Assembly (NCBI GenBank): GCA_050949415.1
Contig: JBMNFR010000001.1
Span: 372,001-436,000, forward strand
Length of the DNA stretch: 64,000 nucleotides
Direction: 5' to 3'
DNA from: JAAZKI01 sp012799905
Lineage (GTDB): Bacteria; Verrucomicrobiota; Lentisphaeria; Oligosphaerales; Oligosphaeraceae
Shown in pieces: positions 27,012 through 35,516 of this stretch. The translations under genes and the position numbers were made by a program. Each line of letters begins with the position of its first letter. Positions within the stretch are counted from its first letter, which is position 1. The notes beneath the pieces are model-generated. The model saw nothing but the letters and a program-made list of their open reading frames with translations, had not been told where the DNA came from and ran no database searches.

Positions 27012-28229
27012 ATGCCGACCTCACTCAATCATGGCCTGCTCTCGCTGCTCTATGACGCCGCCAGCATCCGACGCTGGAATGACCAAATCAACCCCATGGA
27101 CTTCACCGAGCTGGACAAGCAGGCCCACAAGATGATTATCGCCTATGTCCTGGCTAAATTCGCTGATGAGGAAGAGGCCGCCTCGGTAAACTGGCTGCGA
27201 TTGCTGGAAGGCGGCATCTTTGAAATGCTCCACCGCATCGTGCTGACCGACGTCAAGCCGCCGGTGTTCCACCGCATGATGTCAGAAAAGGGCCGCGAAC
27301 TGAATCAGTGGGTGATCGGTCACTTGGAACCTCACACAGCCGCTGTCCAAGGCGGCTTCCATGACCGCCTGCGCCAGTATTTCTTTGACAGCGACTACGC
27401 CCTGCCGGAAAAACGCCTCCTCAAGGCCGCGCATTTCCTGGCCACCCAGTGGGAATTCAATATCCTCTACCAACTCTGTCCGTTCATCAACGGCATTGAG
27501 GCAATCCGCCAGGAGATTGAAAACCAGATCGAAGACCACTACGACCTGCTCGGCGTCCAAAAAATTTCGCTCAAGCGAAAAACTGCGGGCTTCGTCGACT
27601 TGTGCGGCCAACTTCGCTTCCAGAAACGCTGGTCGCAGTCACCACGGATTCCGCCGACGTCTGTGCTCGGGCACATGCTGCTCGTCGCCATCCTGACCTA
27701 CTTGTCGCTGCGCGAGGCGCGAGTCAGCGACCACCGCGTTGTCAATGGCTTTCTGGCCGCCCTGTTCCACGACCTGCCGGAAGTCCTCACCCGGGACATC
27801 ACCTCGCCGATCAAGGGCGCTGTCGAAGGCTTGGATGACATCATCAAGGAATATGAACGCCGCCAGATGGAAGACCGGCTTCTGCCCCTGCTGCCGCAGA
27901 ACTGGCACGATGAAATCAGGTATTATACGGAAAATGAATTTGACAACCGCGCCCGGGTGGATGACAAGACTAAGCCCGACCTCACCTTTGAAGAACTCGG
28001 CGCTAATTTTGACCGACCCGAAAACAAGCCGGTTGACGGCGAAATCATCCGCTGCTGCGACCACTTGGCCGCCTTCATCGAAGTCTCGCTGTCAATCAGG
28101 CACGGCATCACCTCCAAGCACCTGGCCGATGGCGCTGAACGGCTGTATACCATGTACCGCACCCGCAAGGTCGGCCCAATCGACTTTGCGGCCGTCTTTG
28201 CGGACTTCGCACCGGAAAACCTGAAATAA
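27012..28229 (+). CDS. HD-domain phosphohydrolase (YfbR-like, two HD regions)
   Basis: 405 residues. The C-terminal half has FLAALFHDLPEVLTRDITSPIK, the HD motif with the EVLTGDI-like segment of 5'-deoxynucleotidases and HD_3 proteins. The N-terminal half (AASIRRWNDQ…DKQAHKMIIAYVLAKF) resembles the start of the same fold, where R-x-W-N helps bind nucleotides. Duplicated or fused HD folds of this layout are longer than YfbR (about 200 aa). Nucleotide turnover is the likely role. AAGGTGA precedes the ATG by about 7 nt. Confidence 0.75.
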   Translation: MPTSLNHGLLSLLYDAASIRRWNDQINPMDFTELDKQAHKMIIAYVLAKFADEEEAASVNWLRLLEGGIFEMLHRIVLTDVKPPVFHRMMSEKGRELNQWVIGHLEPHTAAVQGGFHDRLRQYFFDSDYALPEKRLLKAAHFLATQWEFNILYQLCPFINGIEAIRQEIENQIEDHYDLLGVQKISLKRKTAGFVDLCGQLRFQKRWSQSPRIPPTSVLGHMLLVAILTYLSLREARVSDHRVVNGFLAALFHDLPEVLTRDITSPIKGAVEGLDDIIKEYERRQMEDRLLPLLPQNWHDEIRYYTENEFDNRARVDDKTKPDLTFEELGANFDRPENKPVDGEIIRCCDHLAAFIEVSLSIRHGITSKHLADGAERLYTMYRTRKVGPIDFAAVFADFAPENLK

Positions 28230-28291
28230 TTTTCTACGCTTATATTGACTGCATCACGCATCGCCATTCATCACCAGAGAGGACATGCACT

Positions 28292-29395
28292 ATGAAAATC
28301 ATTGTCATCATGGCCGGCGGCGCCGGCGAGCGCTTTTGGCCACTGTCCCGCTTCACCCATCCAAAGCAGCTTCTCACCCTGACCGGCAGTGGCCAATCCC
28401 TGCTGGAGGAAGCGGTTGAGCGAAGCATGGCCCTGGTGCCTCCGACCAACATCTACATCGCCACCAGCGTGCACCTGCAAAAGGCCATCCAGGATGCTGA
28501 CTTGGGCATTCCGGCCGAAAATGTCATTGCCGAGCCATGCAAGCGCAATACCGCCGGCTGCCTTATCTATGCGGCGGCGACCATCCTGGCGCGGACTAAC
28601 TTGTCGCCGGAAGAAGTGACCATGGGCGTCCTGACCGCAGACCAGCGCATTCCTGACACCGCGCCATTTGTCGAAACCATCGGCGCCGCCCTTGAAAGCG
28701 CTGAAAACAACGACGCGCTGATCACCATCGGCATCCAGCCGGTCCGTCCGGAAACCGGCTATGGCTACATCGAAATCGCGGAAAATGCCACCCCGGTTGC
28801 CAAACCAAGTGGTCACTCCCTGTTCAGGGTTGCCAGCTTCCGGGAAAAACCAAAGCCTGAAGACGCGGCCAAATACATTGCCTCAGGCCGTTTTCTCTGG
28901 AACAGCGGCATGTTCTTCTGGCGCCTGTCCAGCTTCCAAAATGAATTCGGCAAGGCGAACCCAGTGATGGCCGAAACCCTCGAAGACCTGACTGACGCCT
29001 TGATGGCGGAAGACCAAGACCGCGCCGCCAAGATTTTTGACGCTCTGCCGAACATCTCCATTGACTACGCCCTCATGGAAAAGGCGACCAATGTCATGGT
29101 CATCCCGGGCAACTTCATCTGGGACGACGTGGGCGCCTGGGATGCCCTGTACAGAACCTTCCCCACTGACAACAAGGGCAATATCCGTATCGGTGACCCG
29201 CTGCTTATCGACTGCGTTGACAGCGTCGTCTACAACGCCCCTGGCCAAAAGAAAATGGCCGTCGCTGTCGCCGGGCTGAAAGACATAGTGGTCGTGGTCA
29301 ATGACGACGCTGTCCTGGTCATCCCCAAAGACCGCGCCCAGGACGTGCGCAAAATCGTCACCGCCCTGCGCGACCGCGGCGCCTCGCAATTGTAA
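28292..29395 (+). CDS. manC: Mannose-1-phosphate guanylyltransferase
   Basis: A 367-residue nucleotidyltransferase. MAGGAGERFWPLSR is the GTP/Mg signature, PKQLL follows, and FREKP with NSGMFFWR is the sugar-phosphate part, as in ManC/GMP enzymes. It lacks the second isomerase domain of bifunctional ManC (about 470 aa), so it is the short type. It makes GDP-mannose for glycoconjugates, possibly GDP-fucose or GDP-rhamnose. SD GAGGA is 8 nt upstream. Confidence 0.9.
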   Translation: MKIIVIMAGGAGERFWPLSRFTHPKQLLTLTGSGQSLLEEAVERSMALVPPTNIYIATSVHLQKAIQDADLGIPAENVIAEPCKRNTAGCLIYAAATILARTNLSPEEVTMGVLTADQRIPDTAPFVETIGAALESAENNDALITIGIQPVRPETGYGYIEIAENATPVAKPSGHSLFRVASFREKPKPEDAAKYIASGRFLWNSGMFFWRLSSFQNEFGKANPVMAETLEDLTDALMAEDQDRAAKIFDALPNISIDYALMEKATNVMVIPGNFIWDDVGAWDALYRTFPTDNKGNIRIGDPLLIDCVDSVVYNAPGQKKMAVAVAGLKDIVVVVNDDAVLVIPKDRAQDVRKIVTALRDRGASQL

Positions 29396-29415
29396 ACATC
29401 CTGCTGTTTGCTGTC

Positions 29416-29910
29416 ATGGCTAAATCTTACCGCCCCATTATGAGTACGCTCGGCTACGTCTTGTCGCCCGAGCGCAGCCGCGTCCTGATGACCTACCGGG
29501 TGTTCCGGAATGACGACGATCAATTCGGCAAATACAATGGCATTGGCGGCCACATGGAGCCCAATGAGGACATCGCCGCCTGCATGATCCGGGAAATCAA
29601 GGAGGAAGCCGGCATTACGCCGACAGTTATGTCGCTGCGTGGAACCGTGAACTGGACCGGCTTCGGCCCTAAAGGCGAAGACTGGCTGGCCTTCATTTTT
29701 CTAGTCCATGCCTTTTCCGGAGAACCGGCCCAAGCCAGCAACGAGGGGCCACTGCAATGGGTCGATATCGACAAGATCACGTCCCTGCCGATCTGGGAGG
29801 GCGACCGTTATTTTCTGCCCCTGGTCTTTGATGATGACCCGCGACCGTTTCACGGCTTTCTGCCGTATGACCACGACCGCCCGCTGGGATGGTCATACAC
29901 CCGGATTTGA
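29416..29910 (+). CDS. Nudix hydrolase
   Basis: 164 residues. GIGGHMEPNEDIAACMIREIKEEAGI has all Nudix-box residues (REIKEEAGI). The N-terminal VLMTYRVFRNDDDQFGKYNG and the C-terminal WVDIDKITSLPIWEGDRYFLPL match the YtkD/MutX 8-oxo-dGTPase-like group; W-E-G-D-R with a long C-tail is common there. Distinct from the Nudix protein at 1-591. No clear SD. It is the last gene of the run begun at 26237. Confidence 0.85.
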   Translation: MAKSYRPIMSTLGYVLSPERSRVLMTYRVFRNDDDQFGKYNGIGGHMEPNEDIAACMIREIKEEAGITPTVMSLRGTVNWTGFGPKGEDWLAFIFLVHAFSGEPAQASNEGPLQWVDIDKITSLPIWEGDRYFLPLVFDDDPRPFHGFLPYDHDRPLGWSYTRI

Positions 29911-29925
29911 GCTGAATCGCTCAGA

Positions 29926-30065
29926 GTGGAATACCCTTCCACAACCTATTTTTAACCACGGATGGACACAGATGGACACGGATTTTTGTTTTTTACCACT
30001 GAACACACGGAATATACGGAAATTTTGCTAATGTGCAAAAAACAGGAAGTCGGCCGCTAGCAGTC
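29926..30065 (-). repeat. Dispersed intergenic repeat, family 1 (inverted copy)
   Basis: Reverse complement of the 25194 copy: CCACAACCTATTTTTAACC, ACGGATGGACACAGATGGAC, then CACACGGAATATACGGAAAT and GCAAAAAACAGGAAGT. It lies between the Nudix gene and the TIM-barrel protein gene. Confidence 0.75.
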
Positions 30066-30094
30066 TTGAACGCTCACGAAAGGCAGGAATGCGT

Positions 30095-32101
30095 ATGTTG
30101 AAAGAACACATTCGAATGGCGAGCTGGTGGATTACGTGGAAAGACCTGGATTGGCCTTCACCGGATAATCTCGACCTCATCCGCAGACGGGCCGACGCCA
30201 TGGCCAAGGCCCATGTCAACACCGCCGGCATCTTCGGAGCGCATTTCCGCTGGGACTTCATGCCCTTTTTCCCGATTCTGCATGATTACATGGCGACAGT
30301 GCGCGCAGAACTCAACGAGCGCGGCATTCGCCTGTTTGACCACCATTCTGCCGTACTCGTCCATCGCTATGAAACTCGCGAAGAAATGCGCAACGTGAAG
30401 CTCCATTCCGGCCCTCATCTGCCGTTCTCGCCGACTTGGAGCGCTGCTGCCAGCTGGGAATATCATGGCCAAAAACTGAACGACTGGCGCGAACTTGACG
30501 TGCGCGATGGCTCTGTCCTCTATCACCCCGGCTACACCGCCGAAATGTTCTGCTACAACAATGACAATTTCATTGAGGCGTATCTCGAATACGTCAAGGA
30601 ACTGCGCCGGGAAACTGGCATCGACGGACTGATGAGCGACGACATCTCCCAGTACATGCGCTGGCCTGGCTGCGGCTGCGCCTCCTGCCGAGAAAAATTC
30701 CTTCGCCGCGCTGGCATTCCGCTGCCGCCAACAACTGACCGCTCCTTCTGGGCCAACTGGGACAACCCGGCCTGGCTGGAATGGATCGACATGCGCTTTG
30801 ACGCGGTCGCCAACTTCTTCATCAAACTGCGCGGCATACTGCCAGCAGACTACCCGCTGATGAGCTGCTGCTCCAGCAGCTCAGGCGCGGCGGCGCCGCA
30901 GACGGCCCATGACATCCGCGACATGAATGCTGGCTGCAATCTGGTGCACCTCGAACTATGCGGCAACACACCGCCCTATAAACACGACAAGGTGACGTGG
31001 AATCCGTCCATCTCCAGCCGCATCATCTCTTCGCTCCATCATCTCGGCGCTGCCGATGAAAAAGGCAGCGAATGCGTCGGCCAAGGCTACGGCTTCACTG
31101 AGCCAACCGCAGGAATCATCTGGGCCGTCAACAAAATGGTCGGCGCGGCCTGCTGGTTCTCGACCTTGAAAGCCCGCCTGGGATTGCCGGATACCATCCT
31201 GGCCACCCTCCCTGATGACGCCGAACCGGCGGCAACAGCCTTCGGCTTTGAAAAAACGCACCCGGAGCTCTTCAGCGGCCATCCCATCGCCCAGGCAGCA
31301 GTCCTGTTCCCCTACGAAACCCGCAACCACACCATCTTCGGCAGCCTGTTCAATGGCGTCAGCCGCGACTTTACCGACACTATCGCCCTGCTCTTCAGCA
31401 ACGGCATCAGCCCAATAGTCGAAATGGAAATCCCATCCACGACCGCCAAATGTCCACTGCTGATCCTGCCCTCAGCATTGCGCCTGACCGACAAGGAACG
31501 CGACGCCCTGCATGCCTTTATCCAGGATGGAGGCGTCGTTCTGGCCACCGGGCCATTCGCCCTCGGCCCCAAATGGGAAGCTAACATCACTGCGCCGGAT
31601 AATTTTTTCACCTCGGACGCATGGATGAAAACGCCGTTCCCAGCCTTTCCCGGAACGCCTGAATGGCAAACCCTGCCGCCAGGAGTCATCTGGAATCCAA
31701 CTCGTCTCCAGGATTCCGAGACATTTGCTGACGAGCTGCTTACCAAAGTCCGGCAATATGCCGCCACCCTGCCCGTCAATATCACTTCCGCCAAAGGCTT
31801 CCTGACCTTGACCCACCAAATGCCGGACAATACCTTGACCATCCACTGCCTCGCCGCTGAGTTTGACACGGATATCGACCACGAACTGGATGCCATGCGC
31901 TACCACCGCTCACGGGTCAATCTCATCACCAAGGCAGAGCCTATCGGTACCGACGACCTTATCCAGTTGACGACCAGCGCCAAAGTCCGAGCCTTCTCGC
32001 CGCTGACGCCTGGACGCGAACCAAAAGTCTCCCGGCAAGGTGACAAGGTGACCATAACCCTGCCGGAAAAATGCGCGTACGCGGTCATTGCGTTGACGTG
32101 A
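30095..32101 (+). CDS. Cytoplasmic TIM-barrel glycoside-hydrolase-like protein with A4 beta-galactosidase-type trimerization region
   Basis: About 668 residues. AGGA is 6 nt before the ATG at 30095; an ATG at 30089 overlaps it. No signal peptide. The N-terminal barrel has ADAMAKAHVNTAGIFGAHFRW, and TGIDGLMSDDISQYMRWPGCGCASCREKF with a cysteine cluster common in these proteins. The middle has VGQGYGFTEPTAGIIWAVN. The second half (AVLFPYETRNHTIFG, IQDGGVVLATGPFALG) resembles the beta-galactosidase trimerization (GATase-like) domain. The catalytic pair cannot be assigned confidently. Probably a glycosidase on oligosaccharides; the family is unassigned. Confidence 0.6.
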   Translation: MLKEHIRMASWWITWKDLDWPSPDNLDLIRRRADAMAKAHVNTAGIFGAHFRWDFMPFFPILHDYMATVRAELNERGIRLFDHHSAVLVHRYETREEMRNVKLHSGPHLPFSPTWSAAASWEYHGQKLNDWRELDVRDGSVLYHPGYTAEMFCYNNDNFIEAYLEYVKELRRETGIDGLMSDDISQYMRWPGCGCASCREKFLRRAGIPLPPTTDRSFWANWDNPAWLEWIDMRFDAVANFFIKLRGILPADYPLMSCCSSSSGAAAPQTAHDIRDMNAGCNLVHLELCGNTPPYKHDKVTWNPSISSRIISSLHHLGAADEKGSECVGQGYGFTEPTAGIIWAVNKMVGAACWFSTLKARLGLPDTILATLPDDAEPAATAFGFEKTHPELFSGHPIAQAAVLFPYETRNHTIFGSLFNGVSRDFTDTIALLFSNGISPIVEMEIPSTTAKCPLLILPSALRLTDKERDALHAFIQDGGVVLATGPFALGPKWEANITAPDNFFTSDAWMKTPFPAFPGTPEWQTLPPGVIWNPTRLQDSETFADELLTKVRQYAATLPVNITSAKGFLTLTHQMPDNTLTIHCLAAEFDTDIDHELDAMRYHRSRVNLITKAEPIGTDDLIQLTTSAKVRAFSPLTPGREPKVSRQGDKVTITLPEKCAYAVIALT

Positions 32102-32277
32102 CATTCAACTATGGCGCGAGATTCGGCGATGCTGAAATAAACCCTGGCAAAAAGGCGTGATATGCCTGCTCAAGGGCTTTATTGAATAAGCCTCAAATAA
32201 GGTGGCGGCTCTTTGCGTTTTTCCAGTTGACGGCGCAGCCTAAGAACGGCTATGCCATCGACAGGAAATCACGCCTT

Positions 32278-34425
32278 ATGACCACGCCTTGCCGCATCCT
32301 ATTTTTATGGCTAGTTCTGGCCTTTGCCGGCAGCATCGCCGCCAAAGGCCGTAGAGAGCCTCAGACCTGGCCGCCAACAGACTGGCTTTTGCAGTCGCTG
32401 GTGCAGTCAGTGCCAGCGCAATTGGCCAAATTCGACGCTAAGACCGGACGCTTTCAGGCGAAGAACTGGCAGGCCAAAAACCAGAATGTGATTTTCCCCC
32501 TGGCTGCGGCGTGGCAGCTGGCTTCCAAAGCCAATCCCTATCACGGCGACGAGGCTTTGCTGGCTGTCATCAGCAAAGCCGGCGAAGCCCTGACCGAAGC
32601 CCAGGACGAAAACGGCGGTTGGCCGGTGACAGCTGGCGGCCGTTCGCAGCGCCTGTCCGGAACCTACAGCCGCTGGGTACGGGCGTATATGCTCGTCAAA
32701 GACCACCTGCCCCCTGCCTCCCGCCAGAAATGGGAACAAGGGCTCCAGCGCGGATTCGCCGCCATGCACAAAGAAGCCGCAGACAATATCCGCGGCAGTA
32801 CAGCCCAGGCGGCCGCAGCGCTATACGCAGCCGGAATGGCCTTCAACAAGCCGGATTGGCGCGAACGGGCCAACCAGACCTTCGCTGCCATCGCGGCTGC
32901 CCAGGCGCCTGATGGATTCTGGCGCAGCCGCGACCGAGAGCGCCCTGGCCCCAGTCTCATGCACAACCTGATGATGTTAGACGCGCTTGGCCTTTACTAC
33001 AGCCTGTCCAAAAACGACGCTGTCCTCAACGCCATGGAACGCGGCGCTCGCCTGCACAACGCCCTGCTCTGGCCAGACGGCTCGGTCGCAGCAGCGTTTG
33101 ATGCAGCACTGCCCTATCGAACAACCAAAAACCTCGGCAATATCGGATTTTCCTGGACTGCGGCTGGCCGCGGCTTTCTGCTTCGTCAAACCGCCACGGA
33201 ATACAATGGCAAGCGAGCTGTCGACCCCGACTACGCAGCCGCCATGCTCATTCACGGCGGCAGCGGCACGGGCGTTGCCGCCCCCAGCAAAGATTTCCTT
33301 TCGGATGACCGACAAATGCAAAAACGACGCCTGGGCGACTGGCATGTTTGCCTTTCAGCCTATACTGCCGCGCCCTCAAATCGACGCTGGCGCCTGGACC
33401 GGCAAAACTGCTTTGACCTCTTTCATAAAAACCTCGGAATGATAGTCGGAGGAGGCAATGGCAAAAATCAGCCGCGATGGTCAAATTTCACTTTTGGCGA
33501 ACTTGACAAGCCGACAGCAGCAGCCGACAACAATGGCCAGCCCCAAAGTCTACGCTGGACGCCAACGGCAGCAAAACTGTCACCACCCGACCAGGCGCCA
33601 GCCGTTGACCTGACCTATGGCGATGACGCGGCACGGGTGACGATGACGCCGCAGCCCGATGGAGCCATAGAACTTGCGTACACGCTAACCAAGCCGCCGA
33701 CCGTGCAGGCTGCGGCGCACGTGCCGTTGCTGCGACGCAGCGGCTTCGTCCGACTAGGCAATGGGGAGCGATGGCACCCCGGTCTGGAGCAACGTACCTT
33801 CACAGGACGCGAGGCCGGCGGTTGGCTGGAATGGAATGGCCTGCGCCTCGAATTCCCGGCCGAGGCGACGCTGCACTGGCCTGTGCCACCTTCGCCATCC
33901 ACGGCTGGAACGCCCGTCAGCCCGGGCGACTTGGCGCAATGTCGGCTGGTGCTGACCTTGCCATTTTCGGCTAAAACGTTGCGTCAGCCTGTCACCGTCA
34001 GGTCGCGTCCGCCCGTGCCAGCGACTGCCAAGACATTCGCTGCTGCGAAACTGCCAGTGGTTTCACCCAGTGCGACGCAAATCATCACCCAGGCCGACCA
34101 AGCCGCTGTGGTGCTTTGCGCGACAGCCGTGGGCGAAGCCATGACATTCACATTTACCGTCCCGGATGCAGGCGAGTACGAACTGCTGGCAGACTTGATC
34201 TTAGGCAACGACCACGGCATCGTCACCATCGCCGTCAATGACCATGTGCTGGGCAAGCCGTTTGACACGTATGCGCTTGAACGCGATTCGAGCGGGCCGA
34301 TGCCGCTAGGCAAACTCACTCTTGACACAGGCCCAAAACAACTGAAAATCACCGTCACCGGAAAAAACCGCCAGGCTAAAAAATACTTGGTGGGCATCAA
34401 AGCATTCTACTTGGTCAAATCATGA
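32278..34425 (+). CDS. Secreted protein with alpha/alpha-barrel and C-terminal carbohydrate-binding-like domain
   Basis: 715 residues from the ATG at 32278 (AGGA 12 nt upstream); the frame opens earlier at 32182 but the hydrophobic start RILFLWLVLAFAGSIAA sits right after this ATG. The first half (ENGGWPVTAGGRSQRLSGTY, MHNLMMLDALGLYYSLS) has the helical repeats of a (alpha/alpha) toroid as in heparinase- or DUF2264-like proteins. The last 120 residues (FTFTVPDAGEYELLADLILG, KQLKITVTGKN) are a CBM-like beta sandwich. Likely a periplasmic or secreted polysaccharide lyase or binding protein; the exact family is not recognised. It overlaps trmL by ATGA (34422-34425). Confidence 0.55.
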   Translation: MTTPCRILFLWLVLAFAGSIAAKGRREPQTWPPTDWLLQSLVQSVPAQLAKFDAKTGRFQAKNWQAKNQNVIFPLAAAWQLASKANPYHGDEALLAVISKAGEALTEAQDENGGWPVTAGGRSQRLSGTYSRWVRAYMLVKDHLPPASRQKWEQGLQRGFAAMHKEAADNIRGSTAQAAAALYAAGMAFNKPDWRERANQTFAAIAAAQAPDGFWRSRDRERPGPSLMHNLMMLDALGLYYSLSKNDAVLNAMERGARLHNALLWPDGSVAAAFDAALPYRTTKNLGNIGFSWTAAGRGFLLRQTATEYNGKRAVDPDYAAAMLIHGGSGTGVAAPSKDFLSDDRQMQKRRLGDWHVCLSAYTAAPSNRRWRLDRQNCFDLFHKNLGMIVGGGNGKNQPRWSNFTFGELDKPTAAADNNGQPQSLRWTPTAAKLSPPDQAPAVDLTYGDDAARVTMTPQPDGAIELAYTLTKPPTVQAAAHVPLLRRSGFVRLGNGERWHPGLEQRTFTGREAGGWLEWNGLRLEFPAEATLHWPVPPSPSTAGTPVSPGDLAQCRLVLTLPFSAKTLRQPVTVRSRPPVPATAKTFAAAKLPVVSPSATQIITQADQAAVVLCATAVGEAMTFTFTVPDAGEYELLADLILGNDHGIVTIAVNDHVLGKPFDTYALERDSSGPMPLGKLTLDTGPKQLKITVTGKNRQAKKYLVGIKAFYLVKS

Positions 34426-34910
34426 ATCCGCCTCTGCAACCGTGCTTCAATATCGTCTTGGTAGCACCGGAAATCCCCCAAAATACCGGTTCCATCGGCC
34501 GCCTGTGCGTGTGCGTTGACGCCGCCCTGCACCTGATCAAGCCGCTGGGATTCTCCCTGGACGAGGCGCATCTACGCCGAGCCGGCCTGGACTACTGGCC
34601 GTACCTGAATTGGAATCTGTATGAAAACTGGAATGACTTCCTGCTCCGAAACAATAACCCAGAAAACATGATTTTCTGCAGCACCAAGACGACGCAGAAC
34701 CTGTATGAATGTACCCTGCGGCCCGGTGATTGGCTGGTGTTTGGAAACGAAGGTCATGGCCTGCCACCGAATTTCTATGAAAAATACGCTGACAAGCTCT
34801 TCACGATTCCCATGCCAGGCCAGCACGCTCGCAGTCACAACCTCGCCAATGCCGTCTCCATCGCCCTCTACGAAGGCCTGCGCCAAATGTACTGGAGCAA
34901 AGTGCTTTAG
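34422..34910 (+). CDS. trmL: tRNA (cytidine(34)-2'-O)-methyltransferase TrmL
   Basis: 162 residues, the normal length. The SpoU/TrmD knot motifs are present: PQNTGSIGRLCVC (motif 1), WLVFGNEGHGLP (motif 2), and IPMPGQHARSHNLANAVSIALYEG (motif 3, SAM-binding knot). Family members mostly read RSLNLSNAV there; here HNLA replaces LNLS. It methylates the wobble base of tRNA-Leu. It starts in an ATGA overlap with the preceding polysaccharide gene, an odd functional pairing. Confidence 0.9.
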   Translation: MNPPLQPCFNIVLVAPEIPQNTGSIGRLCVCVDAALHLIKPLGFSLDEAHLRRAGLDYWPYLNWNLYENWNDFLLRNNNPENMIFCSTKTTQNLYECTLRPGDWLVFGNEGHGLPPNFYEKYADKLFTIPMPGQHARSHNLANAVSIALYEGLRQMYWSKVL

Positions 34911-34913
34911 TAT

Positions 34914-35104
34914 TAGGGGCGAGGTTTTTTTAGGGGCGAGGGGCGAGGGGTGAGGGGCGAAGTTTTTTTTAGGGGCGAGGGGCGAGGGGCGAGGGGCGAG
35001 GGGCGAGGTTTTTTTAGGGGCGAGGGGCGAGGGGTGAGAGTGAACTTGGACTACGCTGTCAGCACCGTCCACACCGTCTACTATGTCCACCATGTCCACA
35101 GCCG
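34914..35104 (+). repeat. G-quadruplex-like GGGGCGA array plus GTCCAC tandem units
   Basis: From 34914 to 35040 the plus strand is dense GGGGCGA heptamers with interspersed TTTTTTT spacers. From 35041, a GGACTACGCTGTC block leads into 9-bp units containing GTCCAC (CACCGTCCACACCGTCTAC, then ATGTCCACCATGTCCAC). The same composite recurs at 51570 and, as a fragment on the opposite strand, at 61889. Nothing else is evident to 35154. Confidence 0.7.
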
Positions 35105-35154
35105 CGAAGCGGCAAAAGACCCGGAGGGCTGAAACATAAATACGGGGTCACAGA

Positions 35155-35382
35155 CTACTCTGCCAGCTTTTTCATGGCTTCCCCAAAACGGGTATGCACC
35201 ATTGCCAGGGCATCCTGGAATTTGCGTTCTTCTTCTGCATCGCGCATTGGCGCAAGGATCAGCGAGTTGCCATCCGTCATGATCTGGAACGGGGTGTCGG
35301 GAGACGCCCGAAGCAGATCAAGAATCGGCTTATCAATGACCAGCGCATAGCTATTGCCATGCCGGGTAAGAGTCTTAATCAT
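35155..35382 (-). CDS. AbrB/MazE-like antitoxin-type DNA-binding protein (orphan)
   Basis: 75 residues from an ATG with AGGAGG 7 nt upstream; the frame opens further back to 35511 without support. MIKTLTRHGNSYALVIDKPIL is the swapped-hairpin AbrB N-terminus, including the T-R-H-G-N-S-Y-A-L pattern of MazE/SpoVT antitoxins. The C-terminus is helical and charged. No toxin ORF is next to it on either side (35383-35516 is too short, 34911-35154 is repeat), so it may be a lone regulator or the leftover of a module. Confidence 0.65.
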   Translation of the reverse strand: MIKTLTRHGNSYALVIDKPILDLLRASPDTPFQIMTDGNSLILAPMRDAEEERKFQDALAMVHTRFGEAMKKLAE

Positions 35383-35516
35383 GATCGGTACCTCCTGGCT
35401 TAACGTCAATACATAATCAATACGTAATATATCCAATGAATATCCTTTGTCAACCCATAGACAGTGGAGCAAAAAAAACGTGCGTCTTCCACATGCCTTC
35501 AATCGAAGCAATCAGG

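Noticed and set aside
34914..35104. A CRISPR-like array in the regular G-rich and GTCCAC units
   Set aside because: No unique spacers between units, unit length 7-9 bp, and no cas genes in the window.
35383..35516. A toxin gene next to the AbrB-like protein
   Set aside because: The gap is about 130 bp, with no ORF of toxin length on either strand.
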